From Perkinsus chesapeaki (lineage: Eukaryota > Perkinsozoa > Perkinsida > Perkinsidae), in contig JAAPAO010000214.1 in NCBI GenBank assembly GCA_013115145.1, forward strand, positions 9,583 to 52,084: DNA of 42,502 nt, written 5' to 3'. The translations under genes and the position numbers were made by a program. The notes beneath the pieces were generated by a model. The model was not told the DNA's origin. It ran no database searches and saw only the letters and a program-made list of their open reading frames with translations. Shown piece after piece: positions 1 through 10,742 of the stretch (positions within the stretch are counted from its first letter, which is position 1; each line of letters starts with the position of its first letter).

Positions 1-75
1 GAAATTATATAAAGGAAAGAGGAAATTATATAAAGGAAAGATGAAATTATATAAAGGAAAGAGGAAATTATATGA
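1..75. repeat. 21-bp tandem repeat, about 3.5 copies
   Basis: The unit GAAATTATATAAAGGAAAGA plus one variable base (G or T) repeats three full times and then decays after GAAATTATAT. It lies left of the last visible DUS3 exon, so on the minus strand it would fall inside a DUS3 intron or past a truncated gene. No coding potential is seen. Confidence 0.9.
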
Positions 76-194
76 GGGAGGGTTTCCGATATAATATATT
101 GTAGAATTGTCATAAACTCTCAGAAAGTGTCGCAAACAACAACAAGTGGCGATGAATGCAACTTACCCTACAAAGTATCATGCTAAACTCTCAC

Positions 195-794
195 CTTTCG
201 TATGACTGGTAGGCATCCTACAGTTCAAGCCAAAAGGACAACACCCATCAAGAAGCTTCGGGAAGGGGCAGTCACCGGGGAGATCAACCGGCCTCTGAGA
301 AACGAACTTTTCAACTGTTGAATCCAACCAGGTCTTTTTCCGAGCGCTCAGTGACAAGGCAGAGACTTTAAATTCGTATATCGCCATATTCACTACGGCG
401 AAAATACAAATTTGGAATATTCGACCTCACTAAGGTTCCCGCTGTTCTCCCCATGGCTCACCTCCATCCAATACTTCCTAGCATCATGATTGAATTTGCA
501 ACTATCGCCAAAAACACACGTTCCTCCGCGCGCCACAACCGTGCAAAGTTGCTGGTCGTTGTTAATAACGTTTAAATTGGTCTTCCTATCAATTGTCTTG
601 TTCTGACCGTGCGTTCTTTTCCGCTTCGTGCCTCGATCTTCTTCGTCGCTCTCCCCCTCGGATGACTCTACAGGTTGTTGCTTTTCAACAGGTGTCTCTT
701 GTATAAGATATTCTCTCTTAATCGGAGCTTCATGCCGAGCTATCGCGTCCGCCACCCAATCAGTGGAAGCTAAAACCGTCGAGGTTGAGACCAT
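195..794 (-). CDS. DUS3: tRNA-dihydrouridine(47) synthase, N-terminal zinc-finger part (partial)
   Basis: DUS3 reduces a uridine at position 47 of tRNAs; the flavin-binding catalytic barrel should lie beyond the left edge and is not in the window. Two exons are visible, 794-431 and 392-195, separated by a 38-nt intron (393-430, GTGAGG...CGTAG) whose phase closes. The protein starts MVSTSTVLASTDW, has an acidic then basic linker (GESDEEDRGTKRKR), and then a canonical CCCH finger, C-x8-C-x5-C-x3-H (LCTVVARGGTCVFGDSCKFN then H). The second exon holds a second finger ending CPFGLNC-RMPTS-H, the C-x5-H ending typical of the second DUS3 finger. Exon 2 ends at a GTGAGA donor in phase 1. A short out-of-frame ATG lies upstream. 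The identification rests on the paired-finger layout; another CCCH protein is possible. Confidence 0.75.
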
Positions 795-1174
795 CAGATG
801 ACTTAGGAACTGCAGATGGCATCCGTAAGGTAATACGAAATTAGCCTCCCCGAAACGCCGCGGAGCTCCAGAGACAATTTCTTGACAAAGAAGTCTTGGT
901 AAAGTACTATTGAATAATTACATAATTACACTTTCCGAAAACAGGAACTAGCCTCACGAAAATCTGCTGAAATATTAAAGGCATTTTAGTAAGAAGTATT
1001 TTCCTATCGAAAGATACAGTATTCCCTCTTCAGTCAACAAGATACCGATGGTATGATATATAACAATCGAAAGATACCATTTCAAACACCATAATTCTGC
1101 GGCATTTCCGACATGCAACAACCAGGGCCAGCTTTGCCACTTCATAGACTTCACGAAGTAATATAATGGTATTG
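795..1174. other. Upstream spacer of DUS3; no clear gene
   Basis: This contains the DUS3 5' flank and AT-rich sequence. Minus-strand frames at 975-1230 include a Cys-rich stretch (ACRKCRRIM) that could be an exon of the gene to the right, but I cannot find a convincing pair of splice sites. Confidence 0.3.
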
Positions 1175-1309
1175 AATGCAACTATATTACACTGTAAAAC
1201 CGTTTCATAACGAAGAGTTAACGTCACTTTTTTACACTGTAAAACCGTTTCATTATAAAGAGTTAATGCAACTATATTACAGTGTGAATCTGTTGCATAA
1301 TGAAGAGCT
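1175..1309. repeat. 45-bp tandem repeat, 3 copies
   Basis: Three consecutive 45-bp units start at 1175, 1220 and 1265. They share TTACACTGTAAAACCGTTTC and end in GAAGAGTT or close variants. The third copy is the most divergent. The region is non-coding on both strands. Confidence 0.9.
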
Positions 1310-1544
1310 ATGCGTAAAGGACCCCTTCATTGAGCGCATCCAATACAAACGGATATTTCAACACTTCAACTCAACAGACATAAATCGCACAATTAACATC
1401 GACAACGGGACATGACCCTCATGAGCCTAAATTGCTCATTCTGGAGAAAACAGATTGAAATCGAAGGCGACCAGTTCTATCATCATAAGTATATGAACCA
1501 GTACCTTGCGGAACCTGATAAATATTCTTCAATATCTCCGCAAT

Positions 1545-1860
1545 GCGAGAGAAATCTTAGCAATCTTCGCAGTGCGCCAAGAATCTTTGAAATCTCCGCA
1601 GTGCGCCAACAATCTTTGAAATCTTCGTAGTGCGCTAAGAATCTTTGCAATCTTTACAACGCGCTAAGGAGCACCCTTCAAATCCTCACAGTGCACCCAA
1701 GAGTATCCTTAAAATCTCCCCAGTCCGCTCGAGAGTATCTTTAAAATCTCTCCAGTGCGCTCGAGAGTATCTTTAAAATCTCCCCAGTGCGCTCGAGAGT
1801 ATCTTTAAAATCTTTACAGTGCGCTCATAGGTATCTTATAATCCTCACAGTGCGTTTATC
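1545..1860. repeat. Degenerate ~32-bp tandem array (CAGTGCGC array)
   Basis: About nine units of roughly 30-33 bp carry a core of CTTCGCAGTGCGC or CTCCCCAGTGCGC followed by GAGAGTATCTTTAAAATC. The units at 1731-1826 are nearly identical; the left ones are more diverged. The array begins directly downstream of a minus-strand donor (GTGAG at 1860-1864), so it probably sits in an intron. The core also occurs in THP3 introns at 27546 and 30150. Confidence 0.85.
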
Positions 1861-1864
1861 TCAC

Positions 1865-3724
1865 CTTAAATGTATCTCTAAAAGATGTCGTCCTCCTCAA
1901 TGCTTTTCTAACCATTTCAGTATCCTCCTCCAAACCATCGTCACCATCTCGACGGCGGAGCGATGCAAAAGATGCACATTTTTTAACAACATCTTTACGC
2001 GCTTTCTTCTCCTTATTATCTGAATAAAGGCAACAATGGCTCAAACAATAATCCAATAATACGATAAACAACAATCTGAACAGGCGTCACAGCAAACAAA
2101 ACTTGAATCGCAACAACACCCGAGGATTCTTCCGTGTCAAGAATTTTCTCCAAAAAATCGAGTTTTTACAACTTTTTTAAGGACCTCTAAAAGGAGTGTG
2201 GAACGAGAAATTTCTCGCGGAATGACTTCTCGACAAGGGTCACTCAATTCCCCAAGTCGAATACATTATTGCCACTTTTCCGTTCAATTCACTTCGCAAG
2301 TACAAAGAGCTGGTGCAACATTAGTCTAAAGCGTAGCAGCGATGTTTCGGAATCGATCGTGTGATCGATTTGCTATAGCTTACCTTTCAGTATGTGATAT
2401 TTCCAATACCGGCATATTTGACCGTCTTCAGCAGGTGGACCTCTAGCTGGCGGTAAAGTGAGATGATCAACTCGTGAGCCCGTCATGTGATGATGCAATC
2501 GTAATCGAACCATTTCATTCTGAAAACAAAACCAACTTGGGAACACCTTCAATGGTGCTTCGTTGAGCCCTAAATTTCATTCACCCAACTCTTTTCCTTT
2601 CTTCCCCAAAACTGGAACCCTTGCGGAAATCAGTGTTGATTATCAATGAAAATTAACACTCATTTTCTGGATTTCGATGATTCAGAATATTCCTCCGAGA
2701 ACGAAACGCCTCAAACAACCTAAATTTAGATCTTGATCCGAATAGAAGCATGAGCAGAATTAGAACGATTTACTCTCCAACAATGTTAAGAGAAAACCTA
2801 AAATTTACAGCCTCAGCCGCGCACCCTCAAATCGATTGGATGTTACGAAACGGCCATCTCACAAATCCGAAATATTGAGGTAATCGTTCCACGTATCGTG
2901 TTGACGTTTTAAAACTTGAGCCTAACTTTTTGAAGAGATACGTATGCAAATGCATTCCTCGCAGCAAAGCTAAAAACCATATGAAGCGATTACCTCTCCG
3001 AAAACAATCTTAATAGAAAACCACATTTCCCTGTTTAATTCCCTGCTCGACTCACCCCTCTTATTTCTAATAATTTCCCTTCAGTTAGAATTGGCAAATC
3101 ACTGTTAACCTGCGCCGCACCAACCAGCCTTCCCCGAGTATCTTCCGACATCCCACAAATGGTAGGGAGCACTTCCGTGACGCGACGTCTCAGCCCCTGA
3201 AGAACTAACAGTATTCCAGACCAAAGCCGCCGCACCATCGCTCAACAGTTTATTGGAGCTTCACCTGGACAAGGTTCACTTATGTGCATTAGGAAGTCTC
3301 ACGCCACTGCTTCTCACAACACGGTTTAAAGTCGCACATGGCAATTCGGAAGCATTCGGCCACCGCTTGCATTATTATTTATTACGAAAATGATATATTG
3401 TCAGTCCCATTCAGCGTTATTTGCGACCAAAGTAATCATGGATAATTCTACTAGAGGAATGAGAGAAATTCCCGCAATGATAATTTTTCCTGGAAAATTT
3501 CAGAAAAATTCGTCAAAGTACGGAAATTATTTTACCGATCTTACTTCTGGAAAAGTGAAGTGATGTGTTGCAATTTTCCTCAAATATCTCATCATGATCG
3601 GGTGATTGCCGTCCACATATCTTAGCTCGACCAGTGCACTGAAACCAGAATCTCGCGCAATTATTCTACAGAGAACAACGGTGTTGGTGAATCTTATAGG
3701 GGGGAGACCAGGACCCCATATCAT
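1865..3724 (-). CDS. Unrecognised multi-exon gene, exon blocks only
   Basis: Four minus-strand blocks look coding but I could not chain them with certainty. Block 3545-3724 reads RFTNTVVLCRIIARDSGF and onward to a GTAAGA donor. Block 3056-3240 reads LWSGILLVLQGLRRRVTEVL to a GTGAGT donor. Block 2384-2519 ends ICRYWKYHILK at a GTAAGC donor. Block 1865-2019 (acceptor TTATTCAG, donor GTGAG) is strongly charged: DNKEKKARKDVVKKCASF ... DDGLEEDTEMVRKALRR. The introns hold the palindromic block at 2351 and the tandem array at 1545. No domain is recognised, and this could be one gene or two, possibly continuous with the blocks at 4-7 kb. Confidence 0.35.
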
Positions 3725-4113
3725 CGAAAATCCGAATTAAGTTATATTTGATGATCAATTTATTTCTCAAATTCATCGAGCTTCGTCCTAAACGTGGGAT
3801 ACAAAGAGATATTATAAATTAAAAAATATTACTAATACTTTCTTTAAGAAAGAAAATGGTTTTATTCTGTATAAGGAATAATTATATTTTAACAATATTA
3901 TTAATATGATATCGAATAAAACCATTTACAATGCTCTGCAAATTACAGTATAATAATCGGTACAATAAAACCGATATAATAGACCCTAAACCACTTTAGT
4001 TTTTTTGTCTTTTTTTCTACAGATTATTGCTCATTTCAGATACCACTAACATTTTGCAGCTCAGGAGAATTCCCGACTCTAAGGTGTTGAGATCAGTCTC
4101 TAAAGCACTTAAC
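3725..4113. other. AT-rich spacer or intron
   Basis: Strongly AT-rich DNA with ATTATAAT-type low complexity from 3770 to 3990. There is no credible reading frame. It may be a long intron between minus-strand exon blocks. Confidence 0.4.
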
Positions 4114-4117
4114 TTAC

Positions 4118-4302
4118 ACCAGTATTATTGCCGCCCTCTGTGCCATCCTTTCGTGCTTCTTCCTAGTTGTAAAACTAACCGCTCTTCCCCACATCATCAG
4201 CCCTCTCAGCAACTTCACTGCCTCTGACGCATTCGATGATTTATCGGCACACAATGCGTCCAGATCAGAGGACCCGGTGCTCGATGAAGTGGCAACTCTC
4301 GC
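4118..4302 (-). CDS. Possible exon of unrecognised gene
   Basis: A minus-strand frame after acceptor CGTTTACAG reads LENARVATSSSTGSSDLDAL, then SSNASEAVKLLRGLMMWGRA, ending AQRAAIIL at a GTGTAAGT donor. The Ser-rich then helical, basic composition looks coding. Its entry phase does not match the exon ending at 4614, so an unseen small exon or a separate gene is needed. Confidence 0.35.
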
Positions 4303-4613
4303 ATTCTCCAATGGCCTGTAAACGAAGTATGCAGGAGAGGCTCATCCAACCTCAAGATACTTCTTTAACCCGAATGTCAAGTTCGTGATGAAATGTACAG
4401 ACAATTGGTATCTTTAATTGTGTGCGCTGTCTCCCTTCTCACCAAAGTGCAACCACCACTAATGTTCTTATAGGAAGTACTTTACTATTACAATAACCAC
4501 CCCAAATCGGCTGTGTTGTTCAATCTCCCTAAGTTGCCAGTGCAAAGGTATAGTAACTATTTTGATATGAAATATGTTACTAGTAAACTTCATTCCAATT
4601 CGACCCATCCTAC

Positions 4614-5742
4614 TCTGTTCCTCAAAATGTACAACGAATCTCCGACTTCCAGGGTCAAATTTCGCTGCCACTTTCGAAGCCATAATAATGCCGCATAAAT
4701 TCTAAGCAGTGCGGAATGCTACCCAGTTGAAAGCCGCTGAACCCTAAAAATGCCTTGACATAAAAATGCCTTGAAACAAATCAGATGAATTTAATCGATC
4801 GGCTGTAGCCACGTCGGCTAATTCCCACTTTATAAGTTCATGAAACACTCCGTCACTGCGCCACGAAATTCCTACCTTGTCGTAGCAGTTGTGGTCGTCT
4901 GATTCTCCTCATAATGGTAAACTGGCCGGACAAGCGTATCAGGTAAAGGCAAGCCAAACCGTCTAACTTCAGATAACGCACTATAAAGACTTTTAGATAC
5001 CTCCAAGGTGGTGACCTGAAATCTTGCTAATCTTGACCAATCTTGCATTTCCTCAACGCTACCGTGTATGTGATAAAAATATCGTCCAACATTTGTCTCA
5101 CTTCGTGCGTCGATGCCACCGGAAGAATGCCAACAGGCTCCACTGGACTAAAACACCAGTAAAGGTGAAAATTGAAAAATCGGAAAAATCCGGATTTTTC
5201 CAGGAAAAATCCGAAAAATCTGGAAATTTCCGGAAATTCGTAGTAACGAAATTCTTCTCACCTTGCCATGATAGCTTTACTGGGATCAGCACTCGCCACA
5301 TAGCTCAGCAAAGCACCGAAGCCGGATCCAAGGCTCGTCTGCAACTGGGCAATGAAGTCATTGATAAGCAAATCAAGGGATAATGCAGCCTGTTCTTTGG
5401 ATACCTGAACAAACAAGTCATTAAATTACAATAACGAATAGAGTCTTTAACCAATTCCATTGTTTTCCTCTTTTCCGCCCCGAAGCCAGCAGTGAGACAG
5501 AGGGCTCGAAGAGAAGAAGGCCACCGAACTCGCGAGAGTGTTCTCTATAATTGTCGATCCCCCAGACATGGCAGTCCTACCTTATTTTCCAGGACGGAAT
5601 CTCCGCCAACATCAACCGTTTCTCTCATCATAACAGTTAAGAGACCATCAAAGAATCTTCTAAGGCTACATAAACCATAGTCAATCTCACACATGGCTGA
5701 ATGCAGCTTTAGTAACCATTGCAGCTTTAGCCGCATCAACAC
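4614..5742 (-). CDS. Unrecognised protein, five phase-consistent exons
   Basis: Exons 5742-5581, 5404-5262, 5147-5063, 5015-4876 and 4701-4614 join with matching phases (0, 2, 0, 2). In order they read LKLQWLLKLHSAMCEIDYGL ... MMRETVDVGGDSVLENK; then VSKEQAALSLDLLINDFIAQ ... YVASADPSKAIMA; then PVEPVGILPVASTHEVRQML ... FITYT; then VTTLEVSKSLYSALSEVRRF ... PVYHYEENQ; then IYAALLWLRKWQRNLTLEVG and onward. The make-up is helical and leucine-rich, with no domain I can name. The last exon either uses a GTAGGA donor at 4613 or runs on to a stop near 4590. A likely upstream exon at about 6226-6320 (CPRFEDCWMNDEIEMEYTEA to a GTAAGT donor) suggests the gene starts further right. The intron 4702-4875 begins with the shared block AATTTCGTGGCGCAGTGACG. 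Confidence 0.6.
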
Positions 5743-6225
5743 CTGATCAGCGGAAAAGCTGGTATCAATTCAGCAAAACAAAGCTCAAGGTCGATTCCTG
5801 TTTGCAATAGGGAATTTCTGACCGAGATACATCAGCCGTAATTAAGGGAGAGCGAGACTGTTTAGTGACCCGCTAAACCGTATTATCCCGTGAACCGGGC
5901 TCCTGTGCGAAGGCTGAACTCCCGAAGAACATCCGTCCCATTTTTCGGCACAAATCTGCGCTTACTACTTCTATAAACGCCACCCACCCACATGACCCAA
6001 ATTGGCTATAAAAATGCTCAATCGTTCGGGGGGTTGCAACTATGTCTTTTATGAACAAAAATGACGCCAGAAGACTGAGCACCTCAGAAATACGAAAATG
6101 TGCGAGAATCAATGATAATTGGAAAACAAAACATGATCAACAACAACTATTTCAACTCCAACGAAATATATTATTACAATTTACCAATGTCACGCTTCAA
6201 CCTAAGATTCCCCAATCCCCACTTA

Positions 6226-6320
6226 CGAAAGGTAGCGCCTCCGTATACTCCATTTCAATCTCGTCATTCATCCAACAGTCCTCAAATCTCGGACAAAGCA
6301 TCACAATAAATCTCGGTATT
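6226..6320 (-). CDS. Possible upstream exon of the unrecognised gene
   Basis: The minus strand reads LCPRFEDCWMNDEIEMEYTE followed by ALPF and a good GTAAGTGG donor. It is acidic and looks coding, and its position suits an exon upstream of the chain at 5742-4614. The acceptor is not certain. A second candidate lies at 6740-6890, after the palindromic block and a TTGTTAG acceptor, reading YGELSQLVTNITNVWSWG. Confidence 0.35.
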
Positions 6321-7054
6321 CCAGTATATGAAATCGTTCGTGCGTCTGCGTACGATACCGACTTGTCCCTTATTATCGGCGGAAATGAGGGTGACCCTCC
6401 ATAATCACCAATAGTCTGGAATAGCAGCCATAATCATGTAAATACTGCATTTGCCAGACCCATATAAAGAGTAGTTCATCCGCGTCACAATAGCGGCGTC
6501 ACGCCATTCGCGCGGCTCCAATCACGTCAACCAAGATCACTACATACTATTTCTTGGTGGGGATACTTCCCTCAGAAGATTAGCTACACATCACGCTTCA
6601 CTTTCTCAACATTTTCCTTAATTTTTATTCGAGCAATTCAACCTAATTACCAATTTTCTAAAATCTCTATTTTTGATAGGTCAACTGCTCGCCACTGCTA
6701 CTTGCCACGTACACTGTCCCCATTATTACTTCATTCCATTTGCTCGACTTCGCATTCGTAATCTTCTTCCTCACTCTCAGTGTCACTCTATGAGGTAACT
6801 TCACACGATACAGAGTAGTGGTAGTGTGACCCCATGACCAAACATTGGTTATATTAGTAACCAACTGGGACAGTTCACCGTATCTAACAAAATCGATCAC
6901 ATGATCGATTATCATACCGACAATAATCACTCTACAAACATGCGACGAAAACCAGCAACAAAAGCGTATCCCTTCAGTATGTCTCGCGCAAGCAGTACAA
7001 GTTCTGAAAATTTTTCTCGTTTTTAACGTTGTTAGGGGTCAGTGAATCTGGCAC

Positions 7055-7659
7055 TACAGTCCTCCAAATTAACTCAGAATATCACGTTTTTGTGACCATT
7101 CTCTGCCAGATTTGCGACTCTATGCCCAAAACTCAGAAAGCCTCGTTCTAACATGGCCTTCAATATACCACCGAAGTTTCAGCGCCTAACACTCACTGGT
7201 TATTGAGAACTGAGAAATCGGCACGGAAAAGAAAAGATCGCTACAATTGGTGCATATTGTACCGTGTGCATCGCGAAATGAGCAATGTCAGGCTTCGCTC
7301 TGCGATTTCTCCTCAACTACTTCCGACTGCTCAATGAGACTTTAAGGGGTGAGTACTGTATATGATAGGTTTCAAGTACTACGAGAGTTATAATCGAACT
7401 CTTCTATCTCGAGGTACTTCCCTAAGAAAAATCGTGATTTTTGGGCCAAAATTAAGGTGTGTATTCTAAGTTAATTTGGCAACTTTTCCGTGCCGATTTC
7501 TCAGTTCTCAATAACCAGTGAGTGTTAGGCGCTGAAACTTCAGCGGTATATTGAAGGCCATGTTAGAACGAGGCTCTCTGAGTTTTGGGCACACAGTCGC
7601 AAATCTGGCAGAGAATGGTCACAAAAACGTGATATTCTGAGTTAGTTTGGAGGACTGTA
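7055..7659. mobile_element. Foldback MITE, Tc1/mariner-like ends
   Basis: Two 175-bp arms, 7057-7231 and 7483-7657, are near-perfect reverse complements with only a handful of mismatches, around a 251-bp unique centre. The outer ends are CAGTCCTCC...GGAGGACTG, flanked on both sides by TA (7055-7056 and 7658-7659). TA duplication and CAGT ends are the usual signature of Tc1/mariner-type elements. There is no transposase frame inside, so it is non-autonomous. A partial extra copy of the outer end (TTCTAAGTTAATTTGG) sits in the centre near 7464. Confidence 0.85.
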
Positions 7660-9800
7660 TTATGATCGCATTGACATATCTGTCGGGTCTAGTACCAGTG
7701 ACATGGGGAGCGAGAATCGATGGACAGCTGCCGACTCTGACGGTCTAGTAGACAACACCAACAGGAGCACTTTACTTAGGCACGACTGAGCTCCATGATG
7801 ATTGAGTGAGAGGAAGTGAATAATATATTATTATAATGTAAATGTTATGATATTAAACGATATATTATAGATAGGAATAATGGTTTGATAATAACAGTAA
7901 ATTATTGATTTGATTTATCCACTAAAGTGTAATGATATAAATAATGATTTAATCCATACAAAAGGAAAACAACAGTAGAATAATAACAAGCAATAACATC
8001 TCTACAACAGCATATAATATTCTCATTTTTATGCAGCTGCCTGTCCCCTTCGATAAGGCTGCTGATTATCGCCAGTATAATGTTTGTTATCTCTGCGGGT
8101 TCAGTTATGCGTAATATCCTTCTAAGCCCTGGTCTGAGGATACATGCTACCATGAGTGACAGACGGGACGGCCCCAAGCTCGCTGATAATCTCTTCTATA
8201 TTTTTCTAGACTATCTTATACAATCATCTTCATACTGATATGCGAATTCAGTTGAACTCTCAACATTCCAAAGCCATACCATAAAGCTCGAATACCGCGA
8301 AATTCGAGACCCGCCTCCTGTCCAATCCTTGTTTCCTCCTTCTTTAACTATGAGCCATGATCGCCAATAATGTAATAAGGACCACCACTAACTAGTCCCT
8401 AACAGTTGCCCTTTATTACAGGTCATTAACATTTTGTATCGGCGGTGATGCCATCTTTTGCAGGAACCCTGGCGAGTCGAACTTAGCTGATCCTTCCGGC
8501 ATAATAGGAACAAAGGGAAAATAATTCACTGATATACAACATGCAGTAAAATATACAAGGGCCCAGGAACAGCGGACATTGGAAAAAAACAGTTACGATT
8601 AGGTTCGGTTGCAGGTACTGCGTGCCTCGGTGCTCCGCCCTTCCCCAGCATCGACGCCTCGGCAGGCCATCACCGCTGGGCTATAGAAGCAAGTTGAGTC
8701 ATATCAAACAGACTATTATGAAACTTGATAATAAATATCCATATAAACATTTTTCCGAATGAGATGTGAATGCTCCGAGCCCTATTTGATATAGAATGTT
8801 TCAAGCAATAATACCGATGGGTCAGCCTGACCCGTCAAGGACTACCAAAGACGTGCATGGATGCGTTCGAAGGTGGCGCAGGTGGTACGGGAGTGGCCCC
8901 ATGGAAAACCACACCAGAAAAGGTCCCTAATGGCGAAATTCGACTACGGGCACCTTCCTAGGGCAAAATTTTTCCCCAATCGCATTCCTTCTGGAAACAA
9001 TTCTGTTTTCCTTCCTTGACTAAACAAAGCCCAGTAACCGAACGCAATACGACAAGTATTATGATAATCATGGACGCAAGCTCCGTGACATAGGGGGACA
9101 GGAATGAGGACGTAAGCGATCAAAATCAGTACTACAAGGTATCTAAATCGATCAAATGGTCATTAACTCAACCTCAAGATACCCCCCCATATTACCCGCC
9201 CTTCAGCACTGCGGAATGATGTCCCCTTTACACTGAGATGGTTTACTGGATATGAAGTCGCTGGTCGAAGTGGTGCTAGAATTTTCCACAAGTGCCTAAC
9301 ATGTACAAAATGGCCGATCTTGATCGGCGAATTTTCCTCTAGAAAGCTCATGAAGATGCCATAGAGTTCTCCACAAGAACTTCCTATATTCCAGCCAGAC
9401 TGCCTTTATTACCTGGATCGCCGCCAATACAAATGCCTGTGGTCAGGTATCTTCCTTGGCATTATTGCCTTCCAGGACTTGAAGTTATTAAATCTATCCA
9501 ACCTCGGATCCAAATGCCTGTATTGATGCCCATCGACTGTAGATGGTCGATTATCATGTCGCATTGATATACCTTCTATTGACAACCTAATAAAAAATAT
9601 CCTCTTTTTGGAAAAAACAATGGGGAGAAATTCCAGTATTCTCTTCGATGTTGAAGACGTTCTTGGTTCGATTTTAATAGCTAGCTTATAGAAAGATTCT
9701 GCAGAGGTCGATAGATGTGCCTCACCTGTTAGGTAGATTATCTCGATTCCTTCCGATATAGGCTGTCATTTCAAAATAACCATCATACTTCAAGGAAAAT
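7660..9800. other. Gene-poor spacer
   Basis: AT-rich at 7800-7930 and otherwise mixed. A minus-strand frame at 7902-8177 is open but has no recognisable protein or splice signals. I find no supported gene, RNA or repeat here. Confidence 0.4.
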
Positions 9801-9821
9801 AAACAAGCACAATGCGCAGAC

Positions 9822-9892
9822 GGAAATACAATTTTGTGGCGCGCGAGAGATATTCTCCGCCAAGGTTCGATCCCGGCAAGCTGTATTTTTCC
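9822..9892 (+). repeat. tRNA-like relic
   Basis: A B-box-like GGTTCGATCCC (9873-9883) is followed by GGCAAGCTGTATTTTT, a T-run as in Pol III terminators. Upstream is TTTTGTGGCGCGCGAGAG, which resembles the shared intron block found elsewhere. No full cloverleaf can be folded. Confidence 0.4.
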
Positions 9893-10742
9893 ATTAATTA
9901 TTTCGCTGCGGTCGCACAAGCGCCGCGATCGTTCCCTACTTACCATCTCTACTGTGGAGGAAGGGCTATGGGCATCAATGCGGACAACAACACGGTTGCC
10001 CGTCGGTTTGCCTGGTCGGTCTAATGTCATTTATAACTACCCAAGGCAGCTTATTTATTTGGCAATTTCCCAAACTCACAGTTGAGCAATTTACTATTGC
10101 TTTTGTAAGGGATCCTTTTGCTGAAATGGATTTTTTGCCACCTAGGCTCTACGATTCCGGCATTCCAGTTAACATATATAACGGGCTGGCATAATTTTGG
10201 AAAAATAATAAGTCAATTTTCAAGCTTGATTTCGCCCAGGTCGAATGAGCAAGTCGAACAGGTGGTGTTGATGAAATCGGCTTCAGTGTTAGGATATAAC
10301 GGTGAAGACGTTGGTGAAAGAAAAATTGACGAAGTTATGTCCATCTGGACCCAAAAGGCTGTATTTTATATGACTATTAAGCAAGGGAGAGTATTAGATA
10401 TTTCAGTACTACTGCTTTTGTAGGGGAGATGGTTGCTGTTCTCACAGCTAGTTGTTAATCTAACTACATCTCGGAGAAACCGGTTCTGCCTCTTCGATTG
10501 TTAGTTCTACTTTCGGCGCCTTAAAACTTAACAGCTTATCTGTTGAGGCCCTAGACGAGTTGACTCTACTTACTGGCTCCGCCAATCGCGATGGAAATGC
10601 TCGCCTGTTGGTAAAGGAAAATTGGATTTCATATGGCTTTTGTGAGGGGAGTTAGAGGTCAACTGGGGAAGGTGGCGGATAGATATTTTGAAGGCAATCG
10701 CTGGTTCTGGCAGTATTTCCTATTCCTTGTTGTCTTCACTCG
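9893..10742. other. Upstream region of NAA15; possible small exons
   Basis: The phrase GCTTTTGTRAGGGGA recurs loosely at about 10100, 10413 and 10635. A plus-strand frame near 10236-10425 (EQVEQVVLMKSASVLGYNGE) is open but unrecognised. No gene is called. Confidence 0.3.

Noticed and set aside
1545-1860. CRISPR-like array
   Set aside because: Units are degenerate with no distinct spacers, there are no cas genes, and the genome is eukaryotic.
6042-6404. 120-aa plus-strand frame as a gene
   Set aside because: It runs antisense to a better minus-strand exon (ending at a GTAAGTGG donor), and its composition (Ser, Gln, Ile) is like translated non-coding DNA.
9722-10030. Overlapping open frames on both strands as a gene
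   Set aside because: Neither frame has a recognisable protein, and the region contains a tRNA-like relic with B box and T-run.
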